From positions 248,001 through 312,000 of the forward strand of contig CANJKZ010001153.1 of assembly GCA_947471745.1 (NCBI GenBank): a DNA stretch of 64,000 nucleotides. The letters run 5' to 3'. This document shows, in pieces, positions 21,185 through 34,502 of this stretch (position 1 is the stretch's first letter; each line of letters starts with the position of its first letter). The notes below the pieces were generated by a model, which was given only the letters and a program-made list of their open reading frames with translations, searched no databases and was not told the DNA's origin. The translations under genes were made by a program, and so were the position numbers. The stretch is from Closterium sp. Naga37s-1 (taxonomy: Eukaryota > Streptophyta > Zygnematophyceae > Desmidiales > Closteriaceae).

Positions 21185-23779
21185 CACCCCCATAGGCAAA
21201 GTGGGGGAGAACAAGAGGTCACAAGACCAGTCAAGAAAAGCAAAGCAAGCTCAGGGTGGATCACAAAGTCACCACGCAGTCTGAGCACAATCAAATGGCC
21301 ACAAGGCCTGTTCACAAGCAGAGTTATATATAGGAGAACAAACAATACAGTGAACACAACCTAGCAAGAGTAAGCATGCAGGTATATGTGCAGAGTACAG
21401 TACAAGCAAAGTCAAGAAGTAAGCAAGTGAGGCACAGTAGGTACAAGGCCTAGAACAGTACAGAAACGCTGATGATCACAAGGCTGAAGTGCCTTGGTGA
21501 AAACATCAGCAGTGTTGGCCCGAGTGGCCACGTAAGCAAGACGAAGCTGACCACGCTGCTGCAACTCTCAAGCAAGGAAGTAGCGCAGAGCGATGTGGTT
21601 CGTTCTGTGCTCCAGTCTGTGCTCCTGACACAAGGCAATCATGGCCTTGTTGTCGACGTACAGCACGGGAGGAGAACGAGGCGGCTCTCCCAGGTCGGTC
21701 AGCAGGTAGGTGAGCCAGCGTAACTCCTGTGCAGCCATGGCCCCAGCGTAGATCTCAGCCTCACAACTGGAGCAAAGAACAGAAGAAGAGCGGGTAGACC
21801 GCCAAGAGACAGAACCGGAACCAAGACTGAAGGTGTAACCCTGTGCCGACCGCTGCGTAGCCAAGTCGTCAACCCAGGAAGCGTCTGCGTGACCAGTGAG
21901 GAGAACTCGAGCCCGTCCTCCAAGCACGAGCCCCATGCCCGACGTACTGCACAGGTAGCGCAACACCCTCTTCGCAGCATCCCAGTGCACCTTTCGGTGT
22001 CGACCGGGAGCCACGTAGCGAGCCAGAAGGCTGAGAGGGTATGCGAGGTCAGGTCGTGTGCAAGTCATCAGGTACATGAGGCAGCCCACAAGCTCTGGAT
22101 ACGGGCCACTCGGCTCTACGAACTCGTCCGAAGGTGGAGCTGAGAGCGAGTGACCAGTAGGCAGAGGAGTGGACTGTGGCGAGGAGTACGTGAAGCCGAA
22201 GCGCTGAAGGACCTGCTGCACCATGTGTGACTGAGTCAATGTAATGGTGCGCTGTGCTCTGTCCCGGGTGATCCGCAAGCCAAGATAGCTTGTCAGCTCA
22301 CCCGGGTCTGTGCACGTGTGTCTCTTCTGCAGCTCAGACTTCACGTGGGCGAGTGCCTCAGTGTCAGCTGTAGCAAAGACCAAGTCGTCTACGTACACGA
22401 GAACGTAGAACGGCGGCAGAGTGGTGTCAGTGCGTAAAAACAGTGACGGGTCAGCAGTGGAAGGAGCAAAACCAAGAGTAGCAAGAGTCGTCCTCAGTGT
22501 GTTGTGCTACTCACGGGGTGCCTGGCAGAGACCGTAGACTGGCCGCCGGAGGCTCCACTGGGTACCAGCAGGAAACGACCCAGTGAAGCCAGGTGGGCGG
22601 CGCAGCCAGATCTCCTCGTGCAGGCTGCCCTGTAGGAAGGCTGTGCTGAAGTCAAGCGAGTGGAGCTCGTAGTCACGCTGAGCGACGACGTGCAGCAGTA
22701 CCCAAAGAGTGGTCATCTTCGGGGTAGGGGAGAAGGTATGGAAGAAGTCAACTCCCTGTCGCTGACTGAAGCCACGTGCAACGTAACGCGCCTTGAAGAC
22801 AGGCGAAGAACCCGGCGGCCGCTTCACCCTAAAGATCCACATGCCACTGACGATGTTCGCCCCAGGCGGGGGAACCTCGTCGACGTAGGTGCCTGTGGAC
22901 TTCTAGGAAGCCATCTCTGCGTCCATGGCTGCCTTCCACTGAGAGGAGTAGGGACCCTCTATCGCCTCTGTGTAAGAGCGCGGGGTCGGGATGTCTGGTG
23001 CATCCGGGTCTCCCTCAGGGACAAGCAACATGGACACGAGATGAGGTACAACAGCGGCAAAGCACTCAAACTCCTCCTGTCTGTCCTCAAGAACGTCCGT
23101 GCTAAGAGCACACTCACCCTCGACGGACGGAGGACAGACAGATGCAGACGCAGACTCAGCAACAAGACTAGTGGCGTAGTCTAGGCGACAGGCTGCAGCA
23201 AAGTCAACAAGCTCAGCAACGAGAGCAGACGTAGCCGTGGACTCAAACAAAGGGTCAGTGACAGCAGTGGCCAGAAAACACGTGACAGTAGGACTAGCAG
23301 CACGAAGGGAGTCAGACTCCGGGTCCGGACCGTCAGGAAGAGAGGACACAGGAGGAGACGGCAGAGGGGCACGCTGTGGAGCAGTGGAAGGACGCAGAGT
23401 CATAGAGTGATTGCCAGGGACAGGAGGAGGACGCGGACGCGAAACACGACGACCAGCGCGAACAGTGCGGACAGGCGACTCAGAACGAGACTCAGGTGAT
23501 GCAGGACGAGACTCAGGCGACGCAGGACGCGACTCAGGCTCACGACGCTCCGTAAGACCTCTAGTCGGTCCAGAGTAAGGAGAAGGACCAGGCAGTGGAG
23601 AGGCCGGCTGTAACTGCGACTGTGACTGGACAGGCGGTGGACTCAGTAAAGGAGGAGTAGGGCCTGGAGAAGGCGGTAGACCAAGAACCTACTGAAGGAG
23701 CGGAACGTAGTACGGCCGCGGCCGCGCAACGCCTCCAGAAACAGCAGAGACAGCACCAGTACCCTCAGCTCCAGGGTCT

Positions 23780-24420
23780 CCAGTAACAACTCTGCAGCAC
23801 CACCAGCTCCAATACCTGCAGCTCCAACGCCTGCAGCACCACCAGCCCCAGCAACTCCAATACCTCCAGTACGAGCACCTCTAGGAAAAGCAGCTCCAGC
23901 AGCTCGAGCACCAGCAGCACCTCTAGCAGCACCAGCACCAGCAGCACCTCTAGCAGCTCCAGCACCAGCAGCACCTCCAGCAGCTCCAGCACCAGCAGCA
24001 ACTCCAGCAGCTCCAGCACGAGCAGCACCTCCAGCAGCTCCAGCACCAGCAGCACCTCCAGCAGCTCCAGCACCAGCAGCACCAGGAGCACGGCGACAGC
24101 GCCGAGCGTACCACTCACGAAGCCGCTGCGGAGAGAGGGGCTCCCGCCGCAACGGGACACCCGGAGAACCTCCAGACTCAGCACGCGCAGGCTCAGCACC
24201 CCCAGGCTCCACACGCTCAGGCTCAGCACCCCCAGGCTCCACACGCTCAGGCTCAGCACCCCCAGACTCCACACGCTCAGGCTCAGCACCCCCAGGCTCC
24301 ACACGCTCAGGCTCAGCACCCCCAGAATCCACACGCGCAGACTCAGCACCCCCAGGCTCCGCACCCCCAGTCCCCGCACCTGCAGGCTCAGCACCCCTAG
24401 CAGCACCTGAGTCGACAGCT
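23780..24420 (-). repeat. Element W linker repeats
   Basis: Two arrays: CTCCAGCAGCTCCAGCACCAG units (about 24-36 bp, 23890-24090) and a 30-bp unit beginning CACACGCTCAGGCTCAGCAC (24170-24340), encoding Ala/Gly-rich and GGAEPERVEP-type repeats between integrase and reverse transcriptase. Confidence 0.8.
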
Positions 24421-27119
24421 ACCTCGACCGGCTCGGCAGGGTCTACCTGAGACACACATGAGGGGGCAGGACCCTGAGGGGGGAGGGGGTCTACCGGAGG
24501 AGTACCTGGTGCTAGGGAGAGTGGCGGGGGGGGGAGAGAGGCAGTGCGGTAGGGAAAGAGACGGTAGTAAGACACCGACTCGTCAAACGTGACGTCCTGA
24601 GAGGACAGAACACGACGCGAGGTGGGGTGGTAGAACTGCCACCTGGGTGCGTCATGGGGGAAGCCAAGGAAGACGCAGGGAACGGCACGGGAGGACAGCT
24701 TGTCCGCTGAAGTATCGCGGACAAAAGCTCGAGATCCCCAGACACGGAACGCTGATGCATCGCCAACCTTCCCCGTCCACCTCAGAGTAGGTGTGGTCTC
24801 CGGCAAGGAGACACGAGGCTGAAGGTTGATCTGATGCGCAGCGTACTGAACTGCGAACGGCCACAGAAAATGGGGAGCAGCCAAAGGAGAGTCTCGTGCG
24901 ACAGAGGACGACACGAGCAGGGGGCAGACGCAGGACTAGACCTGGACGCGGCAGCAAACACCTGACTAGACGCGGCTACCTGACCAGACGCAGAGACCAG
25001 AGGAGACGCAGTGGTCAGTGTGTACAGACTCGACCCTGGCCGACGGGTGAACGTGGTCAGGTGGCGGCCCGTCCGAGAGCAAGTGCAGTGGGTCACACGC
25101 TGACCTCAAGGGGCGAACTGGTCAACCCACGCATCCTGGAGGTCAGCTCCACTCACCAGGTTCGTAGAGAACGAGGGGAGGTGGAGTCCCAACAGCAAGC
25201 CCGACGAGGCCGCAGGACACGGTAGAACCGTGGAAGAGTGCGCAAGGACTGGGCCCCCAGAGGGGTCAGCCAGGGAGACTGCGACAGGCCGACTAAGCGG
25301 CGTGAGTGTGGTGCTGTCGCGAAAGAAAGAGCGCGAAGCACCAGAGTAAAGTGTGAAAGTGTGCAAGGCCTCAGTAGGTGCAGTACCAGAGAGAGCAGAC
25401 TCACCAGCACCTGGAGCAGCAGACTCACCAGTACCTGGAGCAGCAGACCCGCTAGCACCTAGAGCAGCAACCTCAATGCCCGGGTCGGGCGGGTCACTCA
25501 GGTAACAGTCACCCTCAGCACTATCAGTCAAAGCATACATGGCAGCAAGGATAGCATCGAAATCAAGATCAAAGATAGCCACATTCTGCCTAAGCATATC
25601 ACCCCAGCGAGGGAGCTCAACAGCGTCAGGAAACTGGGCGCGCCAGGCGTCAGTCAGGCGACCGAAGCAGCGCTGCGCAGTATGTGGCAGCCCGCACGTC
25701 TCCCCACGGCGCCCGCCGGTGCGAAGAACGTAAGTGCAGGGACCAGCACCCCCAGACCTCCCACGCCCAGCGTACCACTCACGAAGCTGCTGGGCCGACG
25801 GGGTCTCACGGGAACGCGGCTGCTGCTGGCGCTGGCTACCACCAAAGCCTCCACGCAGCGCGGCTGCACCTCGACCAGCACCACCGCCGCCGCCACCTCC
25901 ACCACCGCTGCCGCTGCCTCCACCACCGCTGCCGCTGCCTCCACCACCTCCGCCGCTGCCTCCACCACCTCCACCGCCGCCACTGAAGCCCCCACTCACG
26001 GCACCACCCCCACCTCCACCGCCATCCCCTCCGCCTCCTCCACCGCCTCCGCCGCCGCCCCCGCCATCCCCTCCACCACCCTTGCTCCCCTTGCCCTTGC
26101 TGTTGCGGCGCCTCTCACTGGGAGTAGACGCAGTCCCGACCTCCTCAGTGCCAACGAGGTCGACAGCAGCAGCAGAAGCAACAAAGGGGAGAAGGGGGAC
26201 AGGGGAACACCCCTCAAAGAAAGGGGTGCGACGGTCGCCGCGAGAAGCACCTACAGCTAAGATACTCTTCTCAGCTGCAGCTAGGCGCTCCTCTAGCAGG
26301 TCGACAGTGAGCTCGGTGGGGCAAAGGGAGAGAAAGTGGTCCCTGACTGAAGCAAGGGAGTCAGGGAGGCGGGTGACTAGGTAGTAAAGGGTGATGTACA
26401 TGGGGGGGGGGGTTCTTGGCACAGAACTCAGTGGGAAGCGCAGCTCGGTAGCGGGCGTCACTAGTGCGGAGGTGAGTAATGAGGTCAGCAACTGTGGCAA
26501 AGGCGGCAAGGTCAGGGAAAAGGTATGGCAGCATGAGGCGGCTGAGGGCAGCAGTGGCAGGGGAGGAGTAGCGCGCAACTACAGCATCGTACAAAGACTT
26601 AGCAGTCTTGTACTGGCCAAAATGCACGCGCTCAGCAGGTGGCAGGTGACTACGAACAGCAAGGCGAGAAACAGCGTCACGAGTGGTCCACTGCGAGCGA
26701 ACAGTACTGTCAGCAGTGGCAGCAAGAGCAGTGGAGGCACCGGACATGTGATCGAAAAGGGATACCCCATCCCTAGAGTCACACTGAAGAAAGAGCTGCA
26801 GGTCGTCAACCCACACGTCAAAGTCAACTGCACGCCCCTCAGCATCAAAGGTGAGAACAGTAGGACTAGCCATAGCAGCAGTAGCAGCACTAACAGCAGT
26901 AGCAGCAGGAGCAGTGCAGGCAGGGCAGTGCGGCGCAGTAGGGAGGCGCGGCTCGGTAGGGCGGCGCGGCTCGGTAGGGCGGCGTGGCTCGGCAAAGCGG
27001 CGCGGCTCGGGGGGCGGCGCGGCTCGGCTGGGCGGCGCGGCTCGGCTGGGCGGCGCGGCTCGGCTAGGCGGCGTGGCTCAGCTCCTGGCGGCGCGGCGCA
27101 GCAGGGCGGCGCGGGTGCT

Positions 27120-27560
27120 TACCAGGGGCGGGTGCAGGGCAGGGCCGCGACAGCAGGGGCCGTGACTGCAGGGGCCGCGACAGCAAAGGGGCTGCGACGG
27201 CAGGGGCCGCGATAGCAGGGGCTGCGACGGCAGGGGCCGCGACGGCAGAGGCCGCGACAGCAGCAGGGGCCGCGACGGCAGCAGGGGCCGCGACGGCAGC
27301 AGGAGCCGCGACGGTAGCAGGGGCCGCTACAGCAGCAGTGGCCGCGACGGCAGCAGGGGCCGCGACGGCAGTAGGGGCGGCGACGGCAGCTGAGGCCGTG
27401 TCGGCTGCAGGGGCCGCGTCGGCAGCAGGGGCCGCGACGGCAATAGGGGCCGCGACGGCAGTAGGGGCCACGACGGCAGCAGGGGCCGCGACGGCAGTAG
27501 GGGCCGCGACGGCAGCAGGGGCCGCGACTGCAGTAGGGGCCGCGACGGCAGGGTGAGGCA
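27120..27560 (-). repeat. Element W GC-rich leader repeats
   Basis: About 20 copies of a 15-21 bp unit, GGGGCCGCGACGGCAGCA-type on the plus strand, between gag and the primer site. Confidence 0.85.
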
Positions 27561-27651
27561 GGCGCAAAATGCGCTTCAGGCAGGGCAGGAAAAAAAAGTT
27601 CGTGGTGGGCCCTAAAAAACGATCCCACGGGGGAACCTGCTCAGAATACCA

Positions 27652-27779
27652 TGTTAGAATTAGGAACGGAATGAATGAACTAGGAAGCAGGTGGGTACAA
27701 GTAGGAAACCTAAAAGTGTTGTACTCTATATGAACTACCCCACTACAGCCTAGATAGACTATAGCATATAAGTTTGACA
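27652..27779 (-). repeat. Element W LTR (right)
   Basis: 128 bp with about two differences from the left LTR. GCCCT follows. Confidence 0.92.
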
Positions 27780-28084
27780 GCCCTATGTATACGACTTTGT
27801 TTTGCTGGACAAACTTGTATGATAACCGATTATACACTATAGATGATACGTCTTAGGAGATGTATCAACCCAAAAGAAATAGATACGATAATAAATACCA
27901 AATATTCAAATTGGTTACTAAAAATATTGTTCTATATTGTCAAATCGGACATATATTCTATATTGGAAACACTTATTGTAACTTATTTTGGTATGTTCAA
28001 ACTATCTGTAGTTAATGGTGCATTTATATTACCCATACGTTTGTTATATAATTAAAATATGATATATTGGCTATATATTTATTA
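27780..28084. other. AT-rich spacer, no gene
   Basis: Continuation of the AT-rich DNA split by element W. A 70-codon frame at 27843-28055 has no recognisable features and is likely chance in AT-rich DNA. Confidence 0.5.
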
Positions 28085-28213
28085 TGTCAGAATAACTGAA
28101 CAGGAATTAATGAAGTATGAATGAGTTGGGTACAAGTACTAACCCTTAAGTGTTGTACCCCTTGTAGGCTAACCCACTATGGCCTAGAGAGAACACAAAC
28201 ATATAGTTTGACA
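28085..28213 (-). repeat. Element V left LTR
   Basis: 129 bp. Arms GGGTACAA (28128-28135) and TTGTACCC (28153-28160). The polypurine-tract hairpin CACCCCCATAGGCTAAGTGGG follows. Confidence 0.85.
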
Positions 28214-31200
28214 CACCCCCATAGGCTAAGTGGGAGATAGCAAACACAACAGACGGTCACAAAACCAGTCAAGCAAGAGAACAAAACAAAGCAAAGCTCA
28301 GGGTGGATCTCAAGGACACCACACAATCTGAGCACAAGCAAGCGGCCACAAGGCCAGTTCACATGCAGATTTATAATAGCAAGGCAGTACACTGATCACA
28401 ACCTAGCAAGAGCAAACAAGCAGGTATAAAGATATATATCAGTGTACAACAAGAGCAAGTCAAGCAACCAGCAGGTGAGGTGGAGTGGGCACAAGCCCAA
28501 GAGCAGTGCAGAAACGCTGATGATGACCAGACCCAAGGGCCTTGGTGAACACATCAGCAGTGTTGGCCCGCGAGGCCACAAAAGAAAGGCGAAGCTGACC
28601 ACGCTGATGCAACTCTCGAGCAAGAAGGTAGCAAAGAGCAATGTGCTTTGTTCTGTGCTCCAGTCTCTACTCCCGACACAAGGCAAGCATGGCCTTGTTG
28701 TCGACGTACAGAATTGGAGGAGAACGAGGCCGCTCCCCTAAGTCGGTCAGCAGGTAGGTCAACCAACAGAGCTCCTGTGTAGCCATGGCCCTAGCGTAGA
28801 TCTCGGCCTCACAGCTGGAACCAAGCACAGAAGAAGAACGAGTGGACCTCCACGAGACAGAACCAGAGCCAAGACTGAAGGTGTAACCCTGTGACGGTTG
28901 TCGGCCCAAGAAGCGTCGGAGTGTCCTGCAAGTACCACTGAACCCCGTCCTCCAAGCATGAGCCCCATGCCCGATGTACTACACATGTAACGCAGTACCC
29001 TCTTCGCAGCATCCCAGAGCACCTTTCGGTGTCTACCGGGAGCCACGTAGCGAGCCAGAAGGCTGAGAGGGTACGCGAGGTCAGGTCGTGTGCAAGTCAT
29101 CAGGTACATGAGGCAACCCACAAGCTCTGGGTACGGACCACTCAGCTCTACGGACTCGTCCGAAGGTGGAGCTGAGAGCGAGTGGCCAGTAGACAAAGGA
29201 GTGGGCTGTGGCGAGGAGAACTTGAAGCCAAAGCGCTGAAGGACCTGGTGCACCATGTGTGACTAAGTCAGGGTGATGGTGCGCCGTGCTCTGTCCCGGG
29301 TGATCTGCAGGCCAAGATAGCTCCGCAGCTCACCCATGTCAGTGCAGGTGTGTCTCTCCTGCAGCTCCGCCTTCACTAGGGTCAGCGCCTCCGCGTCAGC
29401 AGTAGCGAAAACCAAGTCGTCGACGCACACGACAACGTAGAACGGCGGCAGGGTAGTGTCGATGCGCAGAAACAGCGACGGGTCAGCAGTCGAAGGAGCA
29501 AACCCAAGAGCCGCAAGTGTAGTCCTCAGTGTGTCGTGCCACTCGCGAGGTGCCTGACGCAGACCGTACACTGGTCGCCGTAGGCTCCACTTGGTACCCT
29601 CAGGAAACGACCCAGTGAAGCCAGGTGGACGGTGCAGCGAGATGGCCTCGTGAAGGCTACCCTGCAAGAAAGCTGTGGAGAAGTCGAGGGAGTGCAGCTC
29701 GTAGTCACGCTGAGCTGCGATGCGTAGCAACACCAGACGAGTGGTCATCTTTGGGGTGGGGGAGAAGGTATGAAAGAAGTCGACCCCCTCACGCTGACTG
29801 AAGCCTCGAGCAACGTAACGTGGCTTGAAGGTAGGCGGAGAACCCGGCGGCCGCTTCCCCCTGAAAATCCACATGTCAATGATGATGTTCGCCCCAGGTG
29901 GGGGAACCTCGTCGACGTAGGTGCCTGTGGACTTCCAGGAAGCCATCTCTGCGTCCATGGATGTCTGCCACTGAGAGGAGTACTCACCTGAGATCGCCTC
30001 TCTGTAAGAGCGCGGGGTGGGGATGTCAAGTGCATCCGGGTCTCCCTCAGGGGCAAGCAGCATGGTCGCGAGATGAGGCGCAGCGACCGCAAGACACTTC
30101 AGCTCCTCCTATTTGTCCTCAAGAACGTCACAGCCAAGGGCAACCTCACCCCCGACGGACGGGGGATAGGCAGGGTCAGGGTCAGAAACGAGACTCGCAA
30201 GGTAGTCTAGGCGGTACGCAGCAGCAAAGTCAACTAGCTCAGCGACTAAGGCAGACGTAGCAGGAGACGAGAGCTTAGGGTCCGTCACAAACGTAGCAAG
30301 AAGGCGAGTAACAGTCGGACTGGACGCACGAGCAAGGTCGGACGGAGGGTCAGCAACAGCAGGAAGAGAAGACGCAGGAGGTGACGGCAGGACAACTCGT
30401 TGTGGAACAGAGGAAGGACGGATTGTCATATCGTGAGTGCCTGGGACAGCCGGAGCACGAGAACAACAAACTCGAGGATCACGAGCACGGACAGAAGCTC
30501 TAGTCTCTGGCTCTCAACGCTCAGGAGTGGAAGCACGAGTCTCAGGCTCTCGACGCTCAAGAGTGGAAGCACGAGTCTCAGGCTCTCGACGCTCAGTCAG
30601 GGACTCTGTTACAGCAGTGTAAGGAGCAGGAGCAGGCAGTGAGGAGTGAGGTAGTAGCTGTGGGAACAGTAACGGAGGAGTAGTACCAGTCACTGGGAAC
30701 TCAGTAGGAGCTGGCGGAAGACCGAGAAGGTGGCGAAGTGCACCAGCAGGTCCAATACCTCCAGTACCAGCAGGACCTTCAGCACTAGCAGCTCCAGTAC
30801 CTTCACGCAGTGGTAGCTCCAGGACCTCCAACACCAACAGCACCTCCAGCACCTCTAGCACCTCTAGCACCTCCAGCACCAGCAGCTCCAGCACCAGCAG
30901 GCTGCGGTGGCTGTCCAGCTCCAGGATCTCCAGTAGGGTCACCTACAGCTCCACCGCCACAAGGATTCGCAGCACCCCCAGAGTCAGCACCCCCAGTCTC
31001 AGCACCCCCAGAACCAGCACCCCTAGTCGCAACACACCCAGAACCCTCACCCTCTGTCTCAACACCCCCAGGCTCAGCACCAGCAGAATCAGCTCCAGAT
31101 TCCACAGTAGCAGGCTACGGAGGCGGCGAAGATAGCCGGGGGGGGAAACCAGGGGGGGTCTCCAAGCGTGGAGCGCGGCGAATGGCCGCCGTGTCGTCAG

Positions 31201-33129
31201 CGGCGGGGTTTTTTCTCAGCTGGGCCAGAGGAGTCGAAAGAGATCTCCAAAGGCTCAACCAAGGGGGGTGGGTCCACCTGAGACACACATGAGGGAGCAA
31301 GACCCTGTGGGGGGAGGGGGTCGACCAGGGGGGGGGGGGACTAGTACCAGGAAGAGATGTGCGAGGGGGACCGGGTGGGACGCGTGCGGGTGAAGCCTGT
31401 AGTAACAGATAGGTGACGTCCTGGGAGGAGAAGACTCGACACGAGTGCGGGTGGTAGAACTGCCACGGGGGGGCGTCGGTGGGGAAGCCAAGGAAGACGC
31501 AGCGAAGAGTGCGAGGGGAGAGCTTGCTCGCAGTGGTATCGCGAACAAGGGAGAGCGCGCCCCAGACCCGAAACAATGATGCATCGCCAACCTTCCCCGT
31601 CCACCAGAGTGTGGGCAAGGTCTCTGGCTCAGAGACATGGGGCCAGAGGTTGAGCCGATGCGCTGCGTATCGGACCACAAATGGCCTTAGAAAATGGGGA
31701 GCAGCCACATGGATCATGGAGGTACGAGCAACCTCCATGATCAAGCCAATGCGTCGCTCAGCAATCCCATTTTGCTGAGGAGAGGCTGGAAGCATGAACG
31801 ACTGGCGGCTGCCCTCGTCTCGACAGAACTCTGCAAGGAGGTCGAAGAGAACTCACCGCCCCTGTCAGAGTGCAGACGCAGGACTGGGAAGTCCTGACGA
31901 AACCGCTCGCGCGGCTGGCGATGAGTAGCACGGATCCAGGGGATCAAAACACCGCTGACGTCCGCCTTGCGCTGCAAGGGGAAGACACTGGTATAACGTG
32001 TGTAGTCATCAACAACCAGCAGGAAGTAGCGCTCCTGGTCCGTTCCACCGACGGGGGCCGGGCCCCAAACGTCCATGTGGAGAGTCTGCAGAGGAGCAGT
32101 GGTCGGAGGAAAATCGGAGGAGTGAGGAGCGGCGCGCTGCCGCCCCTCGACGCAGGGAAGGCACGGCAGGGCAGGCGAGTGCGGGAGGGAGGGCAGGGAC
32201 CTGGGAAGGCCAGAGACAAGGAGACGGGAGTGCATGCTGCGGAGACGCGGCAGGGAGGGGTGATCGAGGCGGTGGTGCCAGAGGAGAGTCTGGTGGGAGA
32301 GTACCTGACACGAGCAAGACGCTGCAAGCTGACCAGGCGCAGACACCTGACTCAACGCAGCCACCTGACCTGCCTCAGCCACCTGTGCAGACGCAGTGGT
32401 TAGTGTGTACAGACTAGACCCAGGCCATCGAGTGAACGTAGCAAGGTGACGGCCAGTCCGGGAGCACGTACAGATTGCCACACGCTGCCCTCCAGGAATA
32501 AAGGTATCAACACAGACATCCTGAATGGCAGCGTTGCTCACCAAGTTCGTCGAGAACGTGGGGAGGTGGAGACCTGACAGAGAACCGGAGGGGAGTGCTA
32601 GATACAGGAGGACAGTGGAGGCTCGTGCAACTACTGGGCCCCCAGTGGGGTCAACCAGTGAGACCGGTACCGGTGCAGCAAGTGGTGTGAGTGTGGTGCA
32701 GTCACGAAAGAAGCAACGTGATGCGCCTGAGTCAAGTGTGAAAGTGTGCAAGGCCTCAGCTAAGGCAGGACTTGTGGCAGGAGACGCACAAGCACCTAAA
32801 GCTGCAGCAGACTCACTAGCACCTAGTGCGGCAGCAGACTCACTAGCACCTATTGCGGCAGCAGACTCACCATCACCTAGTGCAGCAGCCTCGACAGAAC
32901 CAGTGACACATTGCTGAGGAACCAACTCACTAAGCACCTGCGGGGAGAAGGTCTCCTGCTGACTCTGCTGCCGCCTCTGTGCAGTACGCAGAAAACCAAA
33001 GCCTCCACCATCTGGACGGGCTCGCTGAAGAACCCACTCGCGAAGTTGCTGAGGGGTGGGGTCGTCTGGGAGACGCAGTGACCGCCTCTGTCCACCCCTA
33101 GCCGCTGCAACTGCCGTGATAGTGGCCAT

Positions 33130-33900
33130 GACAGGCAGTAGTAGCAGCAGAGCGGCTCGGGTTGGGCGGCAACACCTCCAGCACTCCCAGCAGCACCTCC
33201 ACCAGCAGCAGCAGTAGCACGAGCAGCAGGGCGGCTCGGGTTGGGCAGGGCGGCTCGGGCTGGGCTGCGCGGCTCGGCCTCGGCGGCGCGGGCAGCAGGG
33301 CGAGCACTGTGCAGGGCAGCAAGGCGCGACGCGCGAGCTGCAGAAGGGCGCGACGCGCGGAGCAGCCGAGCGCGACGCGCGGGCTGCAGCAGGGCGCGAC
33401 GTGCGGGCTGCAGCAGAGCGCGACGTGCAGGGCAGTATGGCGCGAATTCTGCAGACGCAACCCTGTAGACGGGGTGCGCTGGGACAGGAGCTACTCGCGG
33501 GCAGAAGGGGCGCTCGGGGGAGGGGCTGCTCACAGGCAGCAGTGGCGCGCGGGGAAGGGGCTGCTCGCAGGCAGCAAGTAAGAGCAGCTGCAGCAAGGAG
33601 CAGCAGCAGCAAGGAGCAGCAGCTGCAGCAAGTAGCAGCAGCAGCAGCACGTAGGAGAAGGCGCACAGCAGCAGCAGCAGCAGCAGCACCACGCGGGCTG
33701 GGTGCGTGCAGGCAGCGTGGGTAGCGCTCAGGCTGGGCGCAGGCGAGTAGCGCGCTGGTGCGCAGGCGAGCAGCGCGCGCGCGTAACGCAAGTAGCGCGC
33801 GGGTAGGAGGAGGGCCGGGCGCAGGGGCTAGCGGGAAGCACGAGCGGCGCGCTGGGCAGCTGGGGCGCGAGCAGGGGGGTTCGCGACAGCGCGACGAAAA
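33130..33900 (-). repeat. Element V GC-rich leader repeats
   Basis: Imperfect repeats with GCGCGACGCGCGGGCTGCAGCAG and AGCAGCAGCTGCAGCAAG types. The wording differs from the leaders of W, T and Z, but the position between primer site and gag/pol is the same. Confidence 0.7.
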
Positions 33901-34068
33901 GCGCACGGGCAGGTGTGGGGGTCGCGACAGTGAAAAAACCGCGCCAACGCGCTGGCAGTAAGGCAGCGCTAGGCGCTTCGAGTAGGGCAGGGCAGGGAGG
34001 CAGCGCTAAGGCGCTTCGGTAGTGCGGAATGGTGGGCCCTAGTAGGATCGACTTCCTACTCTGAAACC

Positions 34069-34197
34069 ATGTGAGAAACCTACTTGAGGGAATGATTGAC
34101 TAGGATGGGAAATGTGTACAAGTACTAGACCTAATTGGGGTTGTACCCCTTATAGTGTACCCCAGGACAGCTTAGCAAGCACAAATGCAATTTGACA
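34069..34197 (-). repeat. Element V right LTR
   Basis: 129 bp, of the size and layout of the lineage, with GTGTACAA/TTGTACCCC arms. It abuts a truncated TRIM-2 LTR with no gap. Confidence 0.75.
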
Positions 34198-34502
34198 CTT
34201 GTTAAGTAGCGGGTCAGTGCGCCCATAACCCCCTAGGCCAACATGCCTGTAACCCTTCTCTATGATCAATCGGGGATTACCAGTGGACCTCTGACACCCC
34301 CCCGCACTGGGATGCCCGAAGTGCACACACAGGGATTCGAACCCGAGACCTTCGCTCTAATACCATGTCAGAATCCCAGCCACTAACCATTGGGATAAAA
34401 GGGCTGGTTAAGTAGCGGGTCAGTGCGCCCATAACCCCCCAGGACAACGAGCCTGTAACCCTTCCTAAGGATCAATCGGGTATCACCAGTGGACCTCTGA
34501 CA
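34198..34502 (-). mobile_element. TRIM-2: second miniature LTR element, cut at its left end
   Basis: Related to TRIM-1. The first LTR (34198-34296) lacks its outer part and starts exactly where element V ends. The second LTR is 34376-34502. The interior again has a GGGTTCGAATCCC stretch and a primer-site-like end next to the LTR. No target duplication can be tested because the left end is lost. Confidence 0.85.

Larger units (their letters stand above)
21057..27779 (-). mobile_element. Copia element W, recent insertion
   Basis: Two 128-bp LTRs (21057-21184 and 27652-27779), TGTTAGAATTAGG...AGTTTGACA, with target duplication GCCCT (21052-21056 and 27780-27784). Parts on the minus strand: GC-rich leader (27120-27560), gag (from 26873, FDVWVDDLQLFL), a Gly-rich segment, protease (from about 25350 leftwards), integrase C-terminal region (24914 leftwards, FLGFPHDAP), an Ala/Gly/Pro linker (23780-24420), reverse transcriptase and RNase H (23403 to about 21450), then the conserved tail. 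The LTRs differ at about two positions. It is broken in several places and only part of the integrase is recognisable. Confidence 0.92.
28085..34197 (-). mobile_element. Copia element V with unlike LTRs at its two ends
   Basis: Left terminus 28085-28213 (TGTCAGAATAACTG...GTTTGACA) and right terminus 34069-34197 (TGTGAGAAACC...ATTTGACA) are both 129 bp and LTR-like, but only distantly similar (I estimate 60-65%). No target duplication is visible. Parts on the minus strand: conserved tail, RNase H and reverse transcriptase (about 28400-30430), a linker (30510-31105), integrase and GAG-pre-integrase (from about 31115, WHHRLDHPS, LRLHSDRGGEFSS), protease (LDSGAS), then GC-rich leader repeats (33130-33900) and primer site TGGTTTCAGAGTAGG. 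It looks like a recombinant or very old copy and is broken in several places. Confidence 0.85.

Noticed and set aside
27843-28055. Small 70-residue gene
   Set aside because: AT-rich chance frame without motifs, in a spacer between elements.
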